From Aquimonas sp. (GTDB taxonomy: Bacteria > Pseudomonadota > Gammaproteobacteria > Xanthomonadales > Xanthomonadaceae): a stretch of DNA of 64,000 bases. The position numbers and the translations under genes are program-made. The DNA lies in the NCBI GenBank assembly GCA_022241605.1, contig JAKOMQ010000011.1, positions 1 through 64,000 of the forward strand. The letters run 5' to 3'. The stretch's first letter is position 1. Each line of letters opens with the position of its first letter. Shown in pieces: positions 58,387 through 64,000 of the stretch. The notes under the pieces were generated by a model. The model was not told the DNA's origin and ran no database searches. It saw only the letters and a program-made list of their open reading frames with translations.

Positions 58387-59559
58387 ATGATGGAAGAACT
58401 CCTGCTTTGGCGATGGAGCACCGGCGTCCAGACGCTTTCCACTCTGCTCATCGCGGCGCTGCTGGGCTTCAGTGCAGTGCGCCGGGGCGACCCGCTCCTG
58501 CGCTGCTGGGCCACGGCCTGGGCCTTCAACGGCGTGGCGTTGGCCGTGACCTGGACCTATTGGTTCCTGCAGCCGGGGCCGCAGCTCACGGCCGGCCTGA
58601 TGCTGGTCTACATCTTCAGCAAGAACCTCTTCCTCGGCTATCTGCTGGCCGGGACCGCTGCCTTCGGCGCACCGGCATCGAACGCGCTATGGAGCCATCG
58701 ACGGCTTTTCCTGCTGGCCTTGGGCCTCACCCTGCCCGCCCTGCCCTTCGTGCCGAGCGTGGATTTCCTCGGAATCTGGCAGTCCAGCCTGATTGCGCTG
58801 GCCTGCGTGTTCGGTGTCTGGTTGTGTCTGCGCCATGGGCGATCCAGCCTCAGCTGGCTGGCCCTGGGTTTCTCGCTGCGGGCACTCTTGGGCGTGCTGG
58901 AAGTCGCGGCCTATTCGGCGCGGTCGCTGGGGCATGACGAGGTTTGGGGGCTGCCGCTCAGGCTTTTCCTTGCGGGCCACTCGTCGCTCGACCTGGTCGC
59001 CGAATGGACGCTCGCGCTGGGGGCTCTGCTCGCGCTGGCCTCGCAAAGCCAGACCGAGCTGATCCGATCCAACCATGCGCTCATGCGCAGCGAAGCCGAT
59101 CTACGGGAATTGGCCCAACGCGACGCCCTGACCGGGCTCCACAACCGGCATGCGCTGCCCGCGCTGCTGCAGGACTCGGCCGCCCTCGGTGGCTGTGTGC
59201 TTTTTTTCGATCTGGACGACTTCAAGCGCATCAACGATCGGGGCGGGCACGCCGCAGGCGATGCCTGTCTGCAGGGCTTCGCCGACGCCCTGCGCCTGCA
59301 CTTCAGGGAGGGTGACGCCATCGTGCGCTTTGCCGGGGACGAATTCGTGGTGCTGACGCGCTTGCAGGATCCGGAGGCAATCGAGTCGCGGATCGCAGCG
59401 CTCGCCACGGCCACCGTAGCGGCCTGCGCGCCGGACGGAATCCGCTTCAGCGTTGGCGCCGCCTGGATCACTCCGGGGCTGGACGCGATGGACGCCCTGC
59501 GCGAGGCCGATCGCGCGATGTACCAGCACAAATCGGGTAAAGCCGCAGGCACGCTCTGA
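58387..59559 (+). CDS. Membrane diguanylate cyclase (multi-helix sensor, GGDEF-type)
   Basis: The 390-residue protein has seven or so membrane helices (1-230, for example WFLQPGPQLTAGLMLVYIFS, LLALGLTLPALPFVPSVDFL, SLIALACVFGVWLCLRHGRS and TLALGALLALASQSQ) and a C-terminal GGDEF domain with DALTGLHNRHALPALLQD and FFDLDDFKRINDRGGHAAGD. The active loop is RFAGDEFVVLTR (AGDEF variant) and the upstream REGD matches the inhibitory site. AGDEF proteins are often active. It stands about 210 bases after the previous GGDEF gene in the same direction. Confidence 0.88.
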   Translation: MMEELLLWRWSTGVQTLSTLLIAALLGFSAVRRGDPLLRCWATAWAFNGVALAVTWTYWFLQPGPQLTAGLMLVYIFSKNLFLGYLLAGTAAFGAPASNALWSHRRLFLLALGLTLPALPFVPSVDFLGIWQSSLIALACVFGVWLCLRHGRSSLSWLALGFSLRALLGVLEVAAYSARSLGHDEVWGLPLRLFLAGHSSLDLVAEWTLALGALLALASQSQTELIRSNHALMRSEADLRELAQRDALTGLHNRHALPALLQDSAALGGCVLFFDLDDFKRINDRGGHAAGDACLQGFADALRLHFREGDAIVRFAGDEFVVLTRLQDPEAIESRIAALATATVAACAPDGIRFSVGAAWITPGLDAMDALREADRAMYQHKSGKAAGTL

Positions 59560-59562
59560 GAG

Positions 59563-59615
59563 GATGTAAAGAACCATCCGCCAGCTGCGGACGCAGCAGG
59601 CGGAGCGCTCTCACA
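59563..59615 (+). repeat. Dispersed post-stop element, copy B
   Basis: It follows the stop of the membrane GGDEF gene by a few bases and reads AGAACCATCCGCCAGCTGCG then GACGCAGCAGGCGGAGCGCT. It matches copy A (25000-25045) over about 40 bases. It lies between that gene and the convergent sugar dehydrogenase. Confidence 0.5.
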
Positions 59616-59634
59616 CGATCCAGGCGTTCCGGTC

Positions 59635-61167
59635 TCAGGGACACTCCGCTCCCAGCGGCACGGTGAGCCGCTGCAGGCGCATGCTGCCTCGCCCGAAGCC
59701 TTGGCCGAGATCAAACGCCACGCGACCCTCAAGGCAACTCTCGAATTCGAGATAGAGGTGGCCCAACGGCGGGAAGCTGACCTGATTCGGGTCGAACTCC
59801 GGAACGAATCGACCACCCTCGGCACGACTGACCGCCACTCGCGCCCTGCGTCCTTCAATACTGCCCACGCCACCGAACCAGGCCTGACGCCCCTGGCTGT
59901 CGAAGGTGAACCAGTAGGCGACCACCAGATTCCCAGCCAACACCTCGATGAACAGGCCATGTCCGTTCTGCGCGGGGTCATACCAGGTGCCTGTATGACC
60001 GCGCCCTATAGCAGCCGAGTCGACTGCATCGCCGTAGGCCACCGAGTAGACCGTGCCGGAGTAGGACACCAGGTACAGATTGCCTGCTTCGTCCTCGCCA
60101 AAGCTGGCGATCGGCATGCCGGTGGCGTCCAGTTCTTCGCGCACGAACGCATCCGCGCCACTGCCCTCGGCCACGCGCCGCAGTCCGAAAATGCGTCCGC
60201 TGCAGAAATCGCCAAACACATAGGTGCCCGTGAGCGCCGGATAGCGGCTGCCGCGATACACGTAGCCACCGGTGATCGAGCAGCCCAGGGCGCGGCCGTA
60301 TTCGGTGACGGGCAACACGGTGCCCGCCGTAGTGCAGCCGGGCTGCAGGCACTGGCTGCCCTCGAGAGTGCGCCAGCCGTAATTGGCGCCGCCGTTGCTG
60401 CCGGCACGCTGGAAATTCACCTCTTCGCGCCCCTGCTGGCCGACATCCGCGATCCACAGGTCTCCGCTGACACGATCGAAACTCGCTCGCCACGGATTGC
60501 GCAGGCCATAGGCCCAGATCTCACCGCGGCGACCGGCCTGACCCACAAACGGATTGTCGGCTGGGATCGCCGCTCCGCTACCGGAGACATCAAGGCGCAA
60601 CACCTTGCCCAGCAGCGAGTCCAGCCGCTGGCCGTGGTTCTGCGGATCGTTGGAGCTACCGCCGTCGCCGCTGGCCACGTAGAGGAAGCCGTCCGGCCCG
60701 AATCCGATCCAGCCGCCGTTGTGGTTGGCAAAAGGCTGGGGGATGCTGAGAAGCACCTGCTTGCTGCTCGCATCGGCACGGTCTGGCTGGTTGCCGACGC
60801 GATAGCGCGCAAGTTCGGCGGTGCCGTCCGGCCGCGTGTAATACACGTAGAAGCGCCCGCTGCTCGCGTAGTCGGGGGCGAACGCCAAACCCAGGAGGCC
60901 CTGCTCGGAGTCGCCCGAAAGTTGCCCATCGAGGTCAAGAAAGGGCGTATCCAGCACCTCGCCATCGCGGCCAACCAGAATGCGTCCGCGCTGTTGGACG
61001 ATGAAAATACGCCCGCTTGCGTCGCCTGCATGGGTCAGATACAGCGGCTGCGACAGCCCGTTGAATACTGGCCGCAGCTCCAGCGAAGGCTGTGCCGTGA
61101 CCGCTGCCGCGACCGTGGCTCCCAGCAGCCAGGTGCACATCAAGGCAAACTTGAGCAGGGAGGGCAT
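59635..61167 (-). CDS. PQQ-type soluble glucose/sorbosone dehydrogenase-like protein with extra C-terminal domain
   Basis: Starting at ATG 61167 the product is 510 residues with a signal peptide (LLKFALMCTWLLGATVAAAV). It has the GSDH six-bladed propeller (about 30-390): GLSQPLYLTHAGDASGRIFI, EQGLLGLAFAPDYASSGRFY, NHNGGWIGFGPDGFLYVASG and EIWAYGLRNPWRASFD. A C-terminal region of about 120 residues follows (from GHTGTWYDPAQNGHGLFIEV through YWFTFDSQGRQAWFGGVGSI), a module that recurs at the end of different exported proteins in this order. It oxidises a sugar or similar in the periplasm if PQQ-bound; the substrate is unknown. A CRP-like site lies just before the start. Confidence 0.88.
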   Translation of the reverse strand: MPSLLKFALMCTWLLGATVAAAVTAQPSLELRPVFNGLSQPLYLTHAGDASGRIFIVQQRGRILVGRDGEVLDTPFLDLDGQLSGDSEQGLLGLAFAPDYASSGRFYVYYTRPDGTAELARYRVGNQPDRADASSKQVLLSIPQPFANHNGGWIGFGPDGFLYVASGDGGSSNDPQNHGQRLDSLLGKVLRLDVSGSGAAIPADNPFVGQAGRRGEIWAYGLRNPWRASFDRVSGDLWIADVGQQGREEVNFQRAGSNGGANYGWRTLEGSQCLQPGCTTAGTVLPVTEYGRALGCSITGGYVYRGSRYPALTGTYVFGDFCSGRIFGLRRVAEGSGADAFVREELDATGMPIASFGEDEAGNLYLVSYSGTVYSVAYGDAVDSAAIGRGHTGTWYDPAQNGHGLFIEVLAGNLVVAYWFTFDSQGRQAWFGGVGSIEGRRARVAVSRAEGGRFVPEFDPNQVSFPPLGHLYLEFESCLEGRVAFDLGQGFGRGSMRLQRLTVPLGAECP

Positions 61168-61178
61168 GACCGCCAAAG

Positions 61179-61194
61179 TGTGATGAAGATCACG
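61179..61194. promoter_or_regulatory. CRP/Clp-like site before the sugar dehydrogenase
   Basis: TGTGA-TGAAGA-TCACG (61179-61194) matches the CRP consensus TGTGA-n6-TCACA at nine of the ten defined positions. Xanthomonas Clp recognises the same site. It lies 12 bases before the ATG, so a bound protein would more likely block than activate at the downstream gene. A leader-distal promoter is another possibility. Confidence 0.55.
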
Positions 61195-61425
61195 CCATGC
61201 TACCTGCGCCGTGATGCGCAGGCAATCCGGTTGCTGAACATTTCCGGCACTGCAGCCGCTCCAGACGCAAACGCGAGCATTGGCGCGGACGCGCCCTCCT
61301 CCGACGGCACTGCGGGCAGAGCGCAGGAAGCCCAGCGAGGCCCCTCTCGCTGCGCGCCCGCCAGGCGCATCGTCGCGCGTCAGGCTTCGCGGGCCCGAAC
61401 CGGACGGCCGGGACTTCTGCTCCGA

Positions 61426-61845
61426 TCAAGCGCGCCAGCTCTTGAGGTGGAGACTGGTCTCGGTGGCGCTGACGCCGGGAATGGCACGCACTCGCTCCAG
61501 CAGGGCTGACAGCTCGGTCAGGTCGCCAACCTTGAGCTCGGCCAGTACGTCCCAGCGCCCGTTGGTGTCGTGCAGGGCGGACACACCCGGCAGGCCCAGC
61601 AGCGCCAGCACCACGCGCTGCTGATGGCCCTCCACCGCGATCGAGGCCCAGGCGCGAACCTCGTCGCGCACGGCATCCGGGCGAAGTCGCAGGGTATAGC
61701 CCGTGATCACCCCCTCGCGCTCCAGCCGCGCCATGCGGTTGGCAATGGTGCCGCGCGACACCTTGAGCGCCTGCGCGAGCTCCGCTACGGAGGTCCGGGC
61801 GTTTTGCCTGAGACGGGCGATGAGCTGCTGGTCGAGATCGTCCAT
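61426..61845 (-). CDS. Lrp/AsnC-family transcriptional regulator
   Basis: The 139-residue protein has a winged helix (MDDLDQQLIARLRQNARTSV, ELAQALKVSRGTIANRMARL) and a C-terminal RAM domain with LRLRPDAVRDEVRAWASIAV and LALLGLPGVSALHDTNGRWD. Such regulators form octamers that respond to an amino acid. It diverges from an ornithine cyclodeaminase gene (125 bases between starts), so it probably controls that gene in response to ornithine, proline or a related compound. Confidence 0.93.
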   Translation of the reverse strand: MDDLDQQLIARLRQNARTSVAELAQALKVSRGTIANRMARLEREGVITGYTLRLRPDAVRDEVRAWASIAVEGHQQRVVLALLGLPGVSALHDTNGRWDVLAELKVGDLTELSALLERVRAIPGVSATETSLHLKSWRA

Positions 61846-61970
61846 GGCCGCATTCTGACAGCAGTGGTTGTCGAATAGTCAGTAATTTACGCATTCGAGC
61901 GTACTTCTGCCGTATCGCACTGACGTGTGGCTGCGGAGAATGGACGCACTGACGCAAGGAACCGCCCGCC
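61846..61970. promoter_or_regulatory. Divergent promoter region between lrp-type regulator and ornithine cyclodeaminase
   Basis: The inverted repeat TCGAAT (61871-61876) and ATTCGA (61893-61898) spans 28 bases of relatively AT-rich DNA, with GTCAGTAATTTACG between. This is the kind of spaced, degenerate palindrome that Lrp-family proteins bind. No exact promoter elements are claimed. Confidence 0.55.
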
Positions 61971-63014
61971 ATGACCACCCTGATCACCACCACCGATATC
62001 GCCACCCTGGTGGCCCGCATGGGCCTGCCCACCCTGCTGGCTCAGATGGTCGAGTACCTGGAGGCGGATTTCCGTCGATGGCAGGATTTCGAGAAGTGCG
62101 CCCGGCTTGCGGCCCATTCCGAAGTCGGCGTGATCGAGCTGATGCCGGTGTCCGACGCAAATGAGTACAGCTTCAAGTACGTCAACGGCCATCCGTCCAA
62201 TACCCGGCTGGGCCTGCCGACAGTGATGGCCTTCGGGGTGATCGCCGAGGTCTCCACCGGCCGTCCCAGCCTGCTGGCCGAGCTGACCCTGACCACCGCG
62301 ATCCGCACCGCTGCCACCTCGGTGATGGCGGCGCGGCTGCTGGCGCGCCCACAGGCGCGCCGCATGGCCCTGATCGGCAACGGCGCGCAGAGCGAGTTCC
62401 AGGCGCTGGCCTTCCACCACCTGCTCGGCATCGAGGAACTGCGACTGTACGACGTGGACCCGGCCGCCACCGCCAAGCTGGTGGCGCACCTGCGCGGAGT
62501 GCCCGGACTGCGGGTGCGGGTCTGTGCGAGCACGGCCGAGGCCGTGCGCGGCGCCGACATCGTCACCACCGTCACCGCCGACAAGACCAACGCCACCATC
62601 CTGACCGCCGACATGCTGGAGCCCGGCATGCACATCAACGGCGTCGGCGGCGATTGTCCGGGCAAGACCGAGCTGCATCCGGAGGTCCTGCGCCGCGCCT
62701 CGGTGTTCGTCGAGTTCGAGCCGCAGACGCGCATCGAGGGCGACCTGCAGCAGATGCCGGCCGAATTCGGAGTCACCGAGCTGTGGCGCGTGCTGCGGGG
62801 CGAGGCCGAGGGTCGACGCAACGCGTCGGAAATCACCGTGTTCGACTCGGTCGGCTTCGCGCTGGAGGACTACAGCGCGCTGCGCCTGCTGCGCGACCGC
62901 GCCGCCGAGCTTGGACTGGGCCAGCAGATCCCGCTCATTCCCGCGCTTTCCGATCCGAAGGACCTGTACGGCCATCTGGTCAATACCGCCGCCGAGCCTC
63001 GCCGCGCCGCCTGA
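61971..63014 (+). CDS. Ornithine cyclodeaminase
   Basis: The 347-residue protein carries the ornithine cyclodeaminase / mu-crystallin fold: LPTLLAQMVEYLEADFRRWQ at the N-terminus, VNGHPSNTRLGLPTVMAFGV, the NAD-binding segment ARRMALIGNGAQSEFQALAF, ADIVTTVTADKTNATIL and HINGVGGDCPGKTELHPEVL. It converts ornithine to proline and ammonia in one step without net redox change. Its length and the KTELHP motif fit true OCD rather than ketimine reductases. It is controlled by the divergent Lrp-type gene by inference. The gene may be called ocd. Confidence 0.92.
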   Translation: MTTLITTTDIATLVARMGLPTLLAQMVEYLEADFRRWQDFEKCARLAAHSEVGVIELMPVSDANEYSFKYVNGHPSNTRLGLPTVMAFGVIAEVSTGRPSLLAELTLTTAIRTAATSVMAARLLARPQARRMALIGNGAQSEFQALAFHHLLGIEELRLYDVDPAATAKLVAHLRGVPGLRVRVCASTAEAVRGADIVTTVTADKTNATILTADMLEPGMHINGVGGDCPGKTELHPEVLRRASVFVEFEPQTRIEGDLQQMPAEFGVTELWRVLRGEAEGRRNASEITVFDSVGFALEDYSALRLLRDRAAELGLGQQIPLIPALSDPKDLYGHLVNTAAEPRRAA

Positions 63015-63087
63015 TCGGGGTCAAGGGCTGCCGCGTGCCGCGCGCGCATACTGATCCACCCATGCAATCGCTACCGGGAGCAGCCCC

Positions 63088-63399
63088 ATGCGCCATGAAC
63101 TCGAACTCCTGAACGTCAAGTGCGGAGGCTGCGGCAACAGCATCCTGCGCGCCGTCGGCGCCATCCCCGGTGTGAGTGACCCACGTCTGGACGTGGAGAG
63201 CGGCCATATCAGCCTGGATGCTCCGGAATCGGCCCGTACGGCGGTCGCCCAAGCGTTGGCGCGCCTCGGCTACCCCGAGCGCGGCAGCGTCGAAGGCATG
63301 GCGGCCCTCGCAGCCAGCGCCAAGTCTTTCGTCAGCTGTGCGGTGGGGCGTTTCGGCCCCGACGAAACCAAACGCGGCGACCGCGACGGCGACAGCTGA
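63088..63399 (+). CDS. Heavy-metal-associated (HMA)-type small protein
   Basis: The 103-residue protein starts MRHELELLNVKCGGCGNSIL. The KCGGCGN motif is the CxxC copper-binding type site of HMA domains, and the following VSDPRLDVESGHISLDAPES strand pair and helix complete the beta-alpha-beta fold by about residue 70. A tail of 30 residues carries one further cysteine (SCAVGRFGPDETK). No metal-transport gene is next to it; it follows ornithine cyclodeaminase by 73 bases. Metal and partner are unknown. Confidence 0.75.
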   Translation: MRHELELLNVKCGGCGNSILRAVGAIPGVSDPRLDVESGHISLDAPESARTAVAQALARLGYPERGSVEGMAALAASAKSFVSCAVGRFGPDETKRGDRDGDS

Positions 63400-63403
63400 A
63401 CCT

Positions 63404-63440
63404 GCAGCGTAAGCACCATCCGCTTACGGAAGGCTCTCTA
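63404..63440 (+). repeat. Dispersed post-stop element, copy C (partial, hairpin form)
   Basis: About a dozen bases after the stop of the HMA gene, GTAAGC-ACCATCC-GCTTAC forms a six-base-pair stem with the loop ACCATCC. The loop and next bases match the core of copies A and B (ACCATCCGC). It lies between the HMA gene and the convergent TPR gene. Confidence 0.4.
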
Positions 63441-63493
63441 CTGACGCTCGTCATGATGTGAGCGCTCTCGGCGCGCAGCGTCCGCGAACGGGT

Positions 63494-64000
63494 TCAATCC
63501 GACGCCGCAGGTCGCGACCAACAGCGACCGCCCAAGGCGTCCGCCGCCAACTCGCACAGGCGTTCACGCACGACCGCTGTCGGCTCGGCCATGGCCTCGC
63601 GCACCTCAGGCGGCGCCACCACCAGCAGGGCCTCGGCCTGCACCAGCAGATCCATCGCTCGCGCCGGTTCGTTCTCACGCAGCAAACGGACCTGCAGCAG
63701 CAGCGCCGTGATGCGCTCCCGCGCGAGCTGCGGGTTCAGTTCGACAGCCAATTCAACCACCTGCTCCAGCGCAGCGAGAGCTTCAGTGCTGCGCTCAAGG
63801 GCCAGCAGGATCATCGCCCGGTTCATCATCGGAAGGCCCAGCGAGGCATGGCTAGCACCCAAGGCAGATACGCGCATCGCCAGCGCCTCGTCGATGAGCA
63901 CCAGCGCCTGCCCCGCCTGGCCGGCCTCCACCAGCAGTTCGGCACGGTTGCCAAGCACGGTAGTGAGGTCGGGATGCCCTTGCGGAAACTCCGCGCGCAG
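63494..64000 (-). CDS. TPR-repeat protein, C-terminal part (5' end beyond the window)
   Basis: 169 codons are visible on the reverse strand, open at 64000. They contain repeated helix pairs of the tetratricopeptide type: LTTVLGNRAELLVEAGQAGQ, ALVLIDEALAMRVSALGASH, ASLGLPMMNRAMILLALERS, TEALAALEQVVELAVELNPQ. The A-L-G-x-x-H phrase is that of kinesin-light-chain-type TPRs. In Lysobacterales such repeats often end large serine/threonine kinases or regulators; the N-terminal part needed to tell is missing. It is convergent with the HMA gene. Confidence 0.75.
   Translation of the reverse strand: MRAEFPQGHPDLTTVLGNRAELLVEAGQAGQALVLIDEALAMRVSALGASHASLGLPMMNRAMILLALERSTEALAALEQVVELAVELNPQLARERITALLLQVRLLRENEPARAMDLLVQAEALLVVAPPEVREAMAEPTAVVRERLCELAADALGGRCWSRPAASD

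Overview
This 64 kb window is GC-rich chromosomal DNA that looks like a gammaproteobacterium of the order Lysobacterales (Xanthomonadales). The evidence is the tRNA-Ser / SRP RNA / dnaX / ybaB / recR / HIT block, a Kdo-kinase gene next to a heptosyltransferase, an ohrR-ohr pair, type II secretion pseudopilin genes, and intergenic palindromes of the GTAGGAGCCTGC type seen in this order. No plasmid, phage or CRISPR locus is visible. Almost everything is ordinary core chromosome.

Layout. Bases 1-1130 are an accessory remnant: the 5' end of an IS3-family transposase followed by broken, more AT-rich reading frames. From 1588 to 20 kb lie an OmpA-type lipoprotein, a FAD amino-acid dehydrogenase with an N-formylglutamate hydrolase, a REP-like repeat array, mutL with two envelope-protein genes, glucokinase, a large acyl-CoA synthetase/GNAT fusion, a cation efflux / stress-protein operon, a CYTH-CHAD protein, a rhomboid/GST pair, a peroxiredoxin, and a toxin-antitoxin pair whose ParE toxin carries an in-frame amber codon. 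From 20 to 30 kb come ilvA, ohrR, ohr, prmC, a membrane protein, a 2OG-Fe dioxygenase, the Mrp Fe-S carrier and a large membrane diguanylate cyclase.

From 30 to 38 kb is a three-gene RND pump operon (one adaptor, two permeases) behind a good promoter overlapped by a palindrome. From 38 to 44 kb are two small cytochromes c and a lipid-linked group: fatty acyl-CoA reductase, PhoX phosphatase, acyl-CoA-binding protein and a TetR regulator. From 44 to 50 kb are the pseudopilin genes gspG-K alone, bioA and accA. From 50 to 54 kb is the recombination/replication block with SRP RNA and tRNA-Ser(GGA). From 54 to 57 kb are LPS-core genes. From 57 to 64 kb are two further GGDEF proteins, a sugar dehydrogenase with a recurring C-terminal domain, an Lrp regulator divergent from ornithine cyclodeaminase, an HMA-type protein and the end of a TPR protein.

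The least explained items are short sequence structures: a dispersed motif sitting just after three stop codons, a 22-bp perfect hairpin after the SRP RNA, a 12-bp G-rich tandem array, the REP-like array, and several inverted repeats in promoter regions. I did not find a clearly new multi-gene system. The best candidates for follow-up are the interrupted ParE gene, the acyl-CoA reductase neighbourhood and the dispersed post-stop element.
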